A stretch of 64,000 nt of DNA from Ectocarpus siliculosus. Taxonomy: Eukaryota; Sar; Phaeophyceae; Ectocarpales; Ectocarpaceae. This document shows positions 47,813 to 59,074 of the stretch, one piece after another. The notes beneath the pieces were generated by a model. It worked only from the letters and a program-made list of their open reading frames with translations, was not told the origin of the DNA and did not search any database. Made by a program: the position numbers and the translations under genes. The DNA is taken from positions 6,069,164-6,133,163 of the forward strand of contig FN649741.1 in assembly GCA_000310025.1 (NCBI GenBank), written 5' to 3'. How positions within the stretch are numbered: the stretch's first letter is position 1; each line of letters starts with the position of its first letter.

Positions 47813-48956
47813 TGTGCGATGTTCTCCCGGGGGATTGTCTACGTACAGAAGTTACAATAGACTACTGCTGTACACTGACATACATATGCACATATGTACA
47901 CAGCAGCACCTTTCACGCCGGTCTTCCGTGGGACTTGACCCCAGGTCTCATAAAAGATTTGACGCCAGGTCTCATCAAAGACATACACCAGGTCAGTGCA
48001 TTTGAATGGACGAGACTGCTGTGCTTTCAGCCTTCAACAAGTTGTCGCAACTGCTTCTTGCCTTTTGGAGCTGATGGCAAAAGTGGAAATGGCAAGAGAG
48101 GTGGGCTGCATAAATCACCTGACGTTGGCAAAAAGTGGCACAAACACGCCATCATGGTTGACATAGTCTAACCCTTGAGAGTACCTTGCATAGGACGCAA
48201 CGATGGCAGACACGGGAACAGTAAATTTATCCGAAGTTCCGCCCAATAAAGCAGCAGCGTAATGCTACCTGCCTGGTGGTGGACTGCCTGGACAAAGACG
48301 CGGAGCCAAACTGACGAACAATCTTGATGATTGGTGCTGGCGGAAAGGTGATACGCTACACTGACTGTTGGCCACAGAGAGGCAGGTTGGGCACCAAATA
48401 CAACTTGGGGGGGGGAGGTTGGGAGGCCGAGTTCAACCTTGAATCCGTTTTTTCTTGTAGGCTTGCATTCCGTCGTGTGTGTTGGGTTGTAACGCCACTA
48501 TCAGATGCGGGATAACTTGCACACTTTTGGGCTGCAACCTCCCTGCAACCTCAGTCGGTGCTTACAATATTACAATAAACAAGCACTCACCCCGTGTCGG
48601 GTCAGCCTACAGAGGTGCGTGCCATCCGCTGCGGGATGATGGCTGCTCTTGACTGCGCTTTGGCTGTATGTAAAAAACACACACACGGACAGGTCTTTTT
48701 TTTTTTTTTTTCAAATCAGCGCTCACAGCACTTGCTTATAGACTTGTTGTGCCGTTTGTCCAACCGGTCGTCACACATAAAGGGTTCCTCTCCCTGAGGC
48801 CCCCTATCCACCCCTCCTGAGAGGTGCTTTACCTTCGATTTTTCATGCGAGAAGAGTGCAGCACTCTCTTTCCCTCTGCGTACACACGAACTATGTAGCG
48901 CTTTCCACCGAGGGCAGGAACAGAAGCGAGACGAAAAACTCACTTTGGCAAGAAAA

Positions 48957-49051
48957 GCCCCAACTTTGACAGTCTAGTTGGTATCCCCAACAACCCTGAC
49001 CTCTACCATAGCACAGAGGGATGTCGAGGATACCAACTAGACTGCCGGGGC
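48957..49051. repeat. Fold-back element
   Basis: The left arm CAGTCTAGTTGGTATCC ends at 48986 and the right arm GGATACCAACTAGACTG starts at 49028; they are exact complements over 17 bp. GCCCC/GGGGC extends the pairing at the outer ends after short unmatched bases. The loop is about 41 bp. It looks like a small terminal-inverted-repeat element or a structured RNA. Confidence 0.75.
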
Positions 49052-49089
49052 GACCGGCACTCTTTCGCCCCCGAAAATCAAGAAAACCA

Positions 49090-49480
49090 CACGAAGAAAA
49101 GATATGTGTGTGTATTTTCTTTTAAATTAATTTGGGGGTTTTACGGGACAAAAAATATACTCCTGTGTGTGTTTATTTTTAGAGGACAAATATATATTTG
49201 TACGTCTCTGTGTTTTTTTATTATTTTTTTTTGGGGGGGAGGGGCTGAGAGAACCAATTTTTGGGTTTTTAGAGGACACGTGTAGATAGATTCAGAAATA
49301 TTCACAGCTGTAAACATAGGTCATGATGTGTTTCGGCGACCTGGTCGGGACTGGTGCACAGTAGACGGCACAACAAGGCCAACAAGCTGTGGGCGGCTAT
49401 GAACAAATCGAAAAATCTACTAGGACCTGTGCATACTCTATTCTACAGCTGGCAGTTTTGCTCACCGCCCATGGGGCACC
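49090..49480. other. AT-rich, T-run sequence without genes
   Basis: Runs of T/A with tttatttt, ttttttattattttttttt and GTGTGT words. There are no long ORFs and no recognised element. Confidence 0.4.
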
Positions 49481-49482
49481 CA

Positions 49483-49755
49483 TGGGCAGCCCATTAACTG
49501 CCCACGAAGTGCCCACGTTCGCCACCGGCTTATCAACCTAGAACTTAGCCGCCGGCAATTCAACCTATAGAACGTAGTCACCCAGCGCCCACCTAGGACG
49601 TATCGTGCGGGCTTGGGGTTACTGTTAGAGCATTGGAGTTTTTTCGCCGAATCATGATCCTTCCAAAGCAGAAAATCTGTTGTTTAGGAGTACGACCCTG
49701 GTTCCGGTTGAAGGGAACTCATGGACAGCCCATGAACTGCCCACGAAGTGCCCAC
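49483..49755 (+). repeat. Pair of dispersed GCCCAT/CCCACGAAGTGCCCAC repeats
   Basis: CAGCCCAT(T/G)AACTGCCC followed by ACGAAGTGCCCAC occurs at about 49484-49513 and again at about 49727-49754. Palindromic CCCATGGG words occur around the first copy. A short local duplication of unknown meaning. Confidence 0.7.
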
Positions 49756-50609
49756 CATATGGGCTGCGGTCATTTCTCATCGGCGGTCCATGGGCGGTTT
49801 GTAAAACCGCCGAAAATGTGGGAGACCCGCTGGACTTGCTTTCCGAAATTATTTCGCGGAACCCTAACGTTATTTATCTACAGTACAGTAACAATCTCAG
49901 GTTAGGCTACCGTCCGTAGAATATTTGGCTAAATAGACCCGTGGCGAAGTTGCAGCGTCGGGCACGACTGGCTGAGCTTGCCTTGCCGATCGCATGAAAA
50001 CGTCTACGTCATCAGTATTATGTAGTAGTCTACACCTACTGTAGCGTTCACGGCCGCCTTCAATCAACCGATGAACGCCACTACAATTGTCGCGAGCGAC
50101 TCTTATCTCTTGATCATCGGCTTCCACCCCCGGTGGGTGCAATGACGGGAAGGGACTACACAATCTACATTTATCTGGACCACACCAACCATCAAAGGGT
50201 TTGGGAATCGCCCAAAATAAATGCCGGTACCGCAACTAGTTTACTGTACCAGGTTGTCCGTACGGTGGTCCCCAGATTCCGTGCCTCCATGTCAAAACGC
50301 GCCATGTAGGCAACCATAGATGATGAAAGCCAATGCAATAGTATTCAGGAAATATCGAGTGTGATGAGCAGAAAACACACGAACGAACACGAAAAACATT
50401 TGGGTTTCGCACACACACGCGGACTAGGTGTGAGTGGGTGTGAGTGGACAAGGCTGAAACAAGAGAAAACTCGGCTTCCACCACCTTTTTTTACAGAACC
50501 CCTGCATAAGTTTTACACCAGGGTACGCCTGTGGAATACCACCGTTGTGCTGGGAGGACCCCGTGCCAGCAGACTTCACCGGGACGATCAATGAGTGGCA
50601 TCATTCGAT

Positions 50610-50935
50610 TAGCTCATGATCGTCATCATGGTGGGGTCATGACTTGAGTCATGACCGGGTCATGACCGGATCGTGACCGAAGGGGTCATGATTTCGGTCA
50701 TGACCCGGCTCCGTGACCCGATCATGATCAGATCGTGACCGGATCGCGACCGGGCCATGACTTAGTTTGCTGTTTCTCACTGCACAGGAATTATGACCGG
50801 CCGTGATCTAGCCAAGGCTGTGTCATTACCGAGTCGTGATCCTGGCATGGCCGGGTCACGATGAGTGCTCCATAACCGAGACATGATCATGTGAACACCC
50901 CATCGTGACCCAACCATGACCCGATGGTCTGTTTG
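50610..50935. repeat. Degenerate GGTCATGACC minisatellite, block 1
   Basis: Dense, irregular copies of a self-complementary word close to GGTCATGACCGG (variants TCGTGACC, GATCATGATC, GATCGCGACC), spaced about 10-13 bp. No ORF. Confidence 0.8.
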
Positions 50936-51184
50936 GATTTAGGGCATCCACCCCAATCAAGCACGTGTGCTCGCACACACGCCTACCACTGAAGAAGTAA
51001 TCCCCATCAACATCAACCTAGCGCCGATGCCGGCACGCCAACCTAGAACCTCTCCCAGCGGCAAACCTAGCACCTATCTGGTGGGTTTGTGGGTACGGTT
51101 AGGGTGAACGTTAGGGTTGTTGCCGGTTTCATGCCTTTGACCAAGCAGATAAACCATTGCTAAGGAGCACCAGAACTGCATTGG

Positions 51185-51415
51185 TCATGAGCAAGTCATG
51201 CCCGAGTGATTGGCGAGTCATGACTCGGTCACGACCGGGTCATGGGTCATGAACGGCCACTGTCGTCACGACCAAGTCGCTACCAACTTACGACCGGCTC
51301 ATGACCGAAGCATGACCGAGGCATGACTTTGGTCATGGGTCGTGACCGTCATGCTCGAGTCATCACCGGGTCATCACCGAGTCATTATCGAGTCATGACT
51401 GAATCATGATAAAAA
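51185..51415. repeat. Degenerate GGTCATGACC minisatellite, block 2
   Basis: A second block of the same word family (GTCATGACCGA, GTCACGACCGG, GTCATCACCGGG), about 250 bp from the first and separated by unrelated sequence (50936-51184). Confidence 0.8.
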
Positions 51416-51419
51416 ACCC

Positions 51420-52618
51420 GACAATGTCAAGCCCGCTTCTTGAGATATTTCAGACTTGACGTGTAGGGTTTAGAAGCAAAGAAAGGCGGGAATGTCCTGC
51501 ACTTGTGTTTTTATCATCGGGTGGAGATGCTTGCCAGCATGCGCGTAGTTCTCATAAGTGGTTGGGGACAACCCTCTCAACTGGTATGAGATGTTTTTTC
51601 GTCATGATTTGGTTCCCCGGAGGCACGCGAATGGGGCTGGAAAAGTCGTTTGAAGAGTCGCGTTTGCCCGGAAACTTGTGTCTGTCTTGGCCCGTTCGTC
51701 GCGACATTCGTTCAGGGCATGGGAGCGTGATTCTGCCCTCGCTGTCGACGTATTTCGGATCACCCCGTTACAATATCTTCCGTTCCGTTAGACACTCGGA
51801 GCACATTCTTCGGCCGACCGAAATCTTCAGGAGCTTGTCGTCGGCCACCCCCACCGCTCTCTAGAGGTGAGAGATTCCCAACCACACCACTGTAGATTGT
51901 CTCATACACGGACGCCGCTTTTTCCAGGAAGGACCTTACATAAGAACATGTTTTCGACGCATTGTGGCTTTTAATGACCTAGACTGCCGTTGTTTAAATC
52001 GTATGAGTTCCGCAGCGTGATACAAATCTGAAGGTGGCACACCGCGGTGTTTTTTTAGCATTGTCACGTACGAAACGAAACTTGAACTACAAACGTTGCG
52101 CAGCACATCTCTTTTTTCAACCCTAACAACTATTAGCAGGAACGACATTAGAAACGCCTTCTTCGCCCGTGTACACCCGCGGAGATGTGGTAATTTTCGC
52201 ACCCGCGAAAGGGACGATCAAGCCCAAAGTAATGGCACACAGAGCGTTCAGCAGGCGCGCCCCACGCGCCCGGAAACTGCGACGAAAAACACTTGGAAAT
52301 TGCACAGGTTTTTTCGTTTATGTATACCGTTGACGAATGCACCGACCTATATGTCTTGGTACATGCAGCTGGAAAACACCTACAAGTATAATAGAGCAGG
52401 CGGCACGCGCCATGCATTCCGAACCCTCGACCGTGCTTTGATATTGTGAAATTTTCTTCTACTTTCGCCAACAGCCTGCTGATGGCACATCTTGCGTTCA
52501 CCCTTCCATGCACACCACTGATGTTCCGATCGTCTCACACTCCGGGATTAGCTACAGCTACGGGGTGAGGAGGCAAGTTGCGCCACCTATCTAACTGAAC
52601 AGTGGCAACAAACGCAGT
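51420..52618. other. Region upstream of the LNR/beta-helix gene
   Basis: About 1.2 kb. A 119-codon plus frame (51505-51864) and shorter minus frames have no recognised motif. The promoter of the gene at 52619 should be here. Confidence 0.4.
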
Positions 52619-55600
52619 ATGGTCCGGCAGAACGCCGCCGGGCTTGCTGCTGCGGCCCTCTCCCTGTCGCACTGGGTTCGTGGCGTTGCCGCTCAGTACG
52701 ACAACTGCACCGACGGGACGGTCGCCAGCATTGCAAACGGCGAGTGCGACCCGGACAACAACAACCCTTCCTGCGGCTACGATGGGGGCGACGTGAGTTG
52801 TTGTCTGCTGCTGACATGATTTTTCTAGCGTCAGCCTGAACCGTGCATGCTTTTGGGTGCTTAGCGCGTGGACATGGCTGGTGCTACACCATGAAAGACC
52901 CACGATACCTTGACGAAACGAGAACAGCAACGCATACGGCGGTTAGTTCTGGTGTGGGAGGAGAGGGCACTCCATCAGATGTGGGCGAGTCACGAGGCAG
53001 GTGTCCTCCTCCACACTGATATGATATGATATGACTAACCCCCCCGCCGCCTCCGCTCCTGCTCAGTGTTGTTTCTGTAGCTGCAGTCACGCGGATTGCT
53101 ATTCGAGTCTCTTCGACTGCCTAGACCCCGGCTCAAGCAACGGGTTCTACGAGTGTCAGGAACCGCCTCCTGCCACCCTGCCTTGCTCGGCGGAGGTCCA
53201 GCAGTCGTGGGTGGTGGCCGACTCGGCGGAGGCACTGGCGTTAGCCGCGGCTGTCAATTGTTCCGGCGGGTCGTTCGAGGTGGAGTGGAGAGGGTCCGTA
53301 GTCGTGGAGTCACCGATCTACGTCCGCGACGGGACCATTGTCACCGTTACGGGCGTCGGCTCGACCGCCGTCATCGACGGACACGCCGCAACGCGACTCT
53401 TCACTGTCGTCGACGCGTCCCTGCACCTGCGGAACGTGAACATCAGCTACGGTGCGAGCAGGGCGGTCGGCGGGGGAATCGCCGCGGCAGGGTCCCGCGT
53501 GACGCTGAACCACACGAGCATCGTCGGCAACAGGGCTACCGGCCACGGAGGCGCAGTGTACGCGTCGAACGGCTCCACCGTGTCTTGCTTGGGGGATACA
53601 GCCTTCAACGACAACAACGCGACGGGGGACGGGGGCGCCATGTACGTGATCGGCGCCTCGGCCGTCGACTGCGGTGCCGCCTGGCTAGGCAACGTGGCGG
53701 GCGATTCCGGAGGCGCAATATACGCCGGGAACGGATCCAGCGTGTCTTGGAGCGATGACGCCGTGTTCGTTGAGAGCGGCGCCGGCCGTTACGGCGGTGC
53801 TATCTACGTCCTGGATGGCTCGACGGTATCATGGGACGGCCGGACGGAATTTCATTCGAACCGCGGTGCTCTTTGGGGCGGAGCCGTGGTAGTCGAACAC
53901 GGGTCGAGTCTTTCGTGGGGCGGAGACACGACGTTCACGAACAACAGCGCTATCTATGGGGGTGCCCTAATGGTATTCGACCTCTCGGCAGCTTCCTGGA
54001 ATGCATCGACCACGTTTCTGGAGAACCAAGCTTGGTATTCCGGGGGCGCGGTCTACGTCCAAACCGCCTCGAGTATTTCGTGGGCGGGACACGCGGAAAG
54101 CGTGTTCGACGGGAACCAGGCTCTGATTGGCGGGGGGATGGCTGTGACTCAAAGCTCTGAGCTTTCCTGCGCCGAGGAGACCACCACCACGTATGTCGGA
54201 AACTCGGCAACTATTTCCGGGGGTGCCCTAGAGGTGGGCTCCGGGTGCAACGCGTCCTTCGGCGGCAACGCTTCCTTCGAAGGGAACAGCGCTGTTGGAG
54301 ATCCAGGAATACTGGAGAGTGGCTTCGGCGGCGCACTGTTGGTTGTCGGTAGGGAGTTGCCTGCCGGCGTTTTCCTCGGTGGTTCGACGGCTTTCGTGGG
54401 CAATTTCGCGGAGAAGGTGGGAGGGGGGCTGGTCGCGAGCTACGCGACGGCGGCCTGGGGCGGGGACACGGCTTTCGTGGAAAATTCTGCCGGTCGGTCC
54501 GGAGGAGCCGTCTTCGTCGTGAATGGCTCGAGCGTCGCGTGGACCGGGGACACGACCTTCATGTCGAACGAGGCGAGCACCGACGGGGGTGCGGTGGCAT
54601 CACCCATTCTCGACTCCGTGTACAATCTCCGGAGCTCTACCCTCCTCATCAACGGGCCGACGGCCTTCGTGAACAACACGTGCGGGGGAAGCGGGGGAGG
54701 TCTCGCGGCCTTCGACGGCCTGTCGGTAGACATCGACACGGCGGGTGTTACCTTCTCCGGCAACGCCGCCGAAGTCGCGGGAGGGGCCGTCTTCGTCTCT
54801 GGCGCCGGCGTCGGCTTCGTATTCGTCAACGTGAGCTTCGTGGCCAACTCCGCTCAGGTTGGAGGCGCAGTTTCGATCGTGGGGTCCGGGAACTTGAAAG
54901 GGTTTTTCGACCTCGAATGGCCGAGCCCAACAACGTTCGACCGCTGCTCCTTCGTCGGCAACCAAGCGTCCGCAACGGGTGGGGCCTTCGAGAGCGCCGC
55001 CGGACAGGACGCCTTCGTCGGTAATGTGTTCGTGGGTAACAAGGCCGGGACCGGGGGGGCTCTGCGGATGGCAGGCACGGCGTCTGTGGAGAACTGCTCG
55101 TTCGTCGACAACGTCTCAGACGACGGCGAAGGGGCGGCCTTGTCCAACATCGGTTTCATCTCGAAGATGGCGCACATCTACTTCAGCGACAACGTCTTCG
55201 ACTGTCCATCCGGCACGTTCCTGGACTTGAACGCGGTAAGAATCCCGGGTACCATATTTTGCTTCCAAATTGTGTTCCATTTTCCAAGTTCCGACTCTTC
55301 AGAAACCCATATCTATGCAACTATGGGTGTCAATTGTTTCTAAATATTATTTCCAGAATTCCAAAACAATTTCCTCCGCCGCAAATGGAGGTCGTATGGT
55401 CTACGGATTTGGAAATTTGGATATTTGGGAGTAATTTAGCTGCTGCAAAAAATGTCCATAAGGAGAGGTATTGCGTGCATAGCCGCTTGTATCCTCCCCC
55501 GCAAGTGCAGTCCAGGCAGTCTGGTGGGCCGCTCCAACCGGAGTTAGGTTGTAAACGAAATAGACTCAGAGCTCACCTACGAAGCGGGTTCGGGCTTCTA

Positions 55601-58285
55601 CTGTGCATGCCAATGCACCAACGCGTGCCTTGGAACGGTCCATCCATGCTCGTGCCGCGGATGTGTAACAGTCGGGCGACCCATTCGAAGCCGTCTGCGC
55701 CGGGTGTGACATCGTGTGCGACGGGTGCGTCTTCGAACAAGGGCTAGTAGGTCCCGCTTGCTCGGAAGTGATGGCCCACTCAACGAGCACCGGCGGCAAC
55801 ACCACCCTCCAAGAAGTATCGATCGACCGAGGGTATTGGCGAGCAACATCCGTGAGCGAAGAAGTCCTCGAGTGCTTCCAGGCCGATGCATGCCTGGGCG
55901 GGGTGACGGGGACGTCTGGGTATTGCCTTGAGGGCTACGAAGGACCATGTGCGTGACGTTGGATACACTTCGCCGGACTAAGTCAGTAGCTCGCGTGTTT
56001 GTTTAACTACTGAAATTGCTGAGTCGTGATGCGTCACGTCGAATAGTCTGTCCTGCTGCTTTATTCAGGTCGTTGCCGTTGCCGTGCTGTCAGACAAGCC
56101 TTGAAGTAGCAATAGCCGTGTTGGCAATCAATGCGATCGCTCACTTGCACCCACTGCGGGCTGCCCCGTTCACGGCTGCGAGCAAGAGCGCCTTCAATGT
56201 TGAACGCTCCCTTGCGCGCGGTCCCACACGACACGAACGAGTGGATGAAAGCTCGAACCGTCAGTGGCAAAGCTCTCCCATCGAACTAATTCACCAATCT
56301 CACGCCCGTCCTTGTTTGTATCTACGTGCCTGTCTGTCGTTTGGCGTACAGATTGCAGTATCTGCAGCGGTGGGTACACGAAGCAACTGGGGTTTTCTTG
56401 CACCAAGTGCTCCGAAAACAAGGCTGGTGGCATCGTGGTTATTGTCATCATCGCCATGTTGGCCATCTTCGCGGCAGTCGCTGTGGTCTCGTACATCATG
56501 TCGAGGGACGACGACGGGGGCGCGGAGGGAGGGTTAGTCGAGCGCATGGCCCGGCACATTCCACTCCAGTCCGTGAAGATCGTGATCGTGTCGTGGCAGA
56601 TCTTGACGCAGGTTCGAGAAGGCCACCTTTTATCCGGCAAAGACTTAAGCGCACTCAAATGCCGAACAGTCCAAGGCAGCGTGCGTAGTGTTGCTGACAA
56701 CCGCGCGGACTGCCGTCCATGAACGATTGGGGAAAATGCTGCTATGTGCCGCCCGCCCGCCACCGCTGAACCTGGAAAACTCGGGAATAATGTGACCTCT
56801 GAATCATGGGTTTTGCAGCTGTGTTTGGTGCATGCCACGGCCATGCGCCCTACCCGGCTATCCGAGTTTCTACTAGAATTCCGGCGTTGTAGCTTACTTG
56901 TTCCACGCTCTAACGAGCACCAACACGCTACTCGACTTCACATGCCACACGGCGCTTTTCGCAATAATATTTACTTGTGCGCCGAGCCCCCTGGATGAAC
57001 GCTGTTGGAATCTGGAGAGTCACCAGAATACCATGTTGTTCGCCGCCCCCACCCTAACACTCTCGGTGCGGACCCCATGGACCCGTGTGTGTGTTGACCG
57101 GTGCCAATACGCACGCCGTGTGCGTTCGCCCATCCGCGTGCCTGTCGATTCGCGCCCCCGGATTTCCTTTCGCAACAGTTCACGTCCGTGGCGAACGTCA
57201 CCTACCCTGACGTGTACCAGGACTTCCTGGACGCAATGGACGTATTTAACTTCGACCTCAGCTGGGTGTTCTCGACCGGGTGCATCTTCGACATCGACTT
57301 CCACGATCGCCTGCTAGTGTCGACGATCAGCCCACTCGTGGCCCTGTCGTTCCTGGCGTGCACCAACGCCGCCGTCGCCCGTACAAACCGCGGATCCCCC
57401 CAGAACCTCCAGAACAATGTGTGGCAGAAGCACGTATCCATGGGGCTCCTCCTCACCTTCCTCGTGTACTCGAACGTCAGTTCCGTCCTATTTCAATCGT
57501 TTGCGTGCGAGGAGCTGCACGACGGCAAAAACTACCTCCGGTCGGACTACCGCATCGAGTGCGACTCCTCCGGGCACAAGGCCTTCCAGGTGTACGCGGG
57601 CTTCATGATCGTCTTGTACCCGGTGGGGATCCCGGCTCTATACGCCGGCCTTCTCTTCAGGGATCGCGACGTGCTGAGAAAGGATGAGATCAACCGAGAA
57701 GACCCTCCGCGCGTCACGTCGACGTCCCACCTGTGGGAGCCGTACAAGCCGTCGGCGTTCTACTACGAGGTGATCGAGTGCTGCCGTCGGGTCCTGCTCG
57801 CCGGTGTGGTCGTTTTCATCTACCCGAACACGGCCGCCCAGATCGCGGTGACTCTGGTCATCGCGGTCGCGTTTACGATACTCTCGGAGGCCCTGGACCC
57901 GTACTCGTCCAGGTGGGACGCGTGGACGAGCAGGATGGGGCACATGGTCGTGCTCGTGAGCATGTACGTCGCCCTCCTGCTCAAGGTCGACGTGTCCGAC
58001 GAACGGGCGAGCAGCCAGAGGGTGTTCGAGGCCATCCTCGTGGCCGTTCACGCGTGCATGGTGACGCTGGTCGTGGTCGAGACGATCATCCTGTCGGTTT
58101 CGCTGAGGGCGGCCAAGGAGCGGGAAGCCCCGCGGCCGAGGCTCAGTACCAGCGGGAAGTCGTTGAGCTGTATGCTCTCAACTATGCACATGTCAGACGG
58201 GGAAGAAGAGGCAAAGGATGATACAGTAGATGAGGCAATACTTCAGAGCGTGACAGTTGCACGTACGCTGCGACGTACCATTTGA
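52619..58285 (+). CDS. LNR / parallel beta-helix / multi-TM receptor-like surface protein
   Basis: Function unknown; a large cell-surface or wall-sensing protein is inferred. Exons: 52619-52792, 53067-55235, 55548-55948, 56352-56611, 57179-58285; about 1369 aa. A signal peptide (residues 1-26, cleavage near VAAQ) is followed by an LNR module (NGECDPDNNNPSCGYDGGD then CC), a Cys-rich linker (residues about 59-100) and a long parallel beta-helix (about 110-775) of some 20 rungs with GN.A..GGA.YV and SVSW.GDT.F..N spacing and many N-glycosylation sites. Then come Cys-rich EGF-like segments (FYCACQCTNACLG; CAGCDIVCDGCVFEQGLVGP), SIDRGYWRAT, YCSICSGGY, a first TM (IVVIVIIAMLAIFAAVAVVSY), WQILTQF, and six or seven more TM helices before a Ser/Asp/Glu-rich tail. 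This order is known from brown algae and other stramenopiles. Exon 3 has one base too many (frame slips at GTCGGGCGAC, 55671-55680); all else is intact. Confidence 0.85.
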
Positions 58286-58866
58286 AAGGAGTAACACGGC
58301 GATCGCGTCAAATTCCTGCGCTCTGTAGCTGCTTGCCTTCGGTGTCTCTCCCGCCGAACGTTCTCCTGCACTACTGGTGTGGAAGACTGGTTGGTCGTGT
58401 GCTGTTCTTGTTTAAATTTGTTCCTCTCACGGAGCGTGAAAGAGTGTGTGGCGCTGGGAGGCAGGTGCCTAAACGTGTTTAGAATGGTGTCCAGTGAGAT
58501 CTTCGTACAATACCGCCGTGTCCTTTTGCCCGTAGCAGCAGCAAGTCTACCTGTCATGGAAACCAAAACAATGAAGAGGAAAAATTGGATGCAGCGAGCT
58601 CTTTTCAGGCTATGACTTGAAAGAATACCATATTGTGTAGGATACACGGTTTCGGATTTCACTTTTTTGCCAGTTTTATTTACATACCACCATACGAATA
58701 AAAATTCGACCCAAGGAAGTGTTTTTGGCACGAAGGGCAAATGGCGCCTATTACCCCTCCTAGTATCATCCCCTCCGCAGAAAAATACATGTCGCAAATG
58801 TTTGTCAGCCATTGGTCAAGGGGCTACAGTCCCTCCAAAGCATCTGAGCTCCTTGTCAGACAAAGG
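58286..58866. other. 3' flank of the receptor-like gene
   Basis: Presumed 3' UTR and intergenic sequence; no recognised coding sequence. Confidence 0.4.
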
Positions 58867-58935
58867 GTGGCTTGGCTTCAGTATGAAAAGTGTCCCCGAC
58901 ACGTGGGGACACTTTTCACGCTGAAGCCAAGTCAC
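58867..58935. repeat. Long near-perfect hairpin (possible small-RNA precursor)
   Basis: Arms 58867-58897 and 58905-58935 pair over about 31 bp (core CTTGGCTTCAG with CTGAAGCCAAG; TGAAAAGTGTCCCC with GGGGACACTTTTCA), with one 2-nt mismatch and a 7-nt loop. The size and near-perfect stem would suit a microRNA or siRNA precursor, or a tiny fold-back element. Confidence 0.75.
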
Positions 58936-58988
58936 CAATTCTTTCCAGTACCAGGCGATGTACAGTTTGACGACCTAGGGAACACGCG

Positions 58989-59069
58989 GCTTGGGAGGTG
59001 GTGTACAGCAAGTCAGAGGCCGAGGAAAGGCATCACGCACCAAACCACAGTGTACCACCTCAGCCAAGC
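58989..59069. repeat. Second hairpin, imperfect
   Basis: Arms 58989-59007 and 59051-59069 (GCTTGGGAGGTGGTGTACA with TGTACCACCTCAGCCAAGC) pair with two 2-nt bulges around a 43-nt loop. It lies 54 bp from the first hairpin and shares the GCTTGG arm end. Confidence 0.65.
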
Positions 59070-59074
59070 ATGAT

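Noticed and set aside
57101-57178. The in-frame ATG at 57101 as a separate start for the multi-TM domain
   Set aside because: The 5' part lacks family-like sequence, and a good acceptor (CAACAG/TTCACG) joins WQILTQ to FTSVANV in phase 0.
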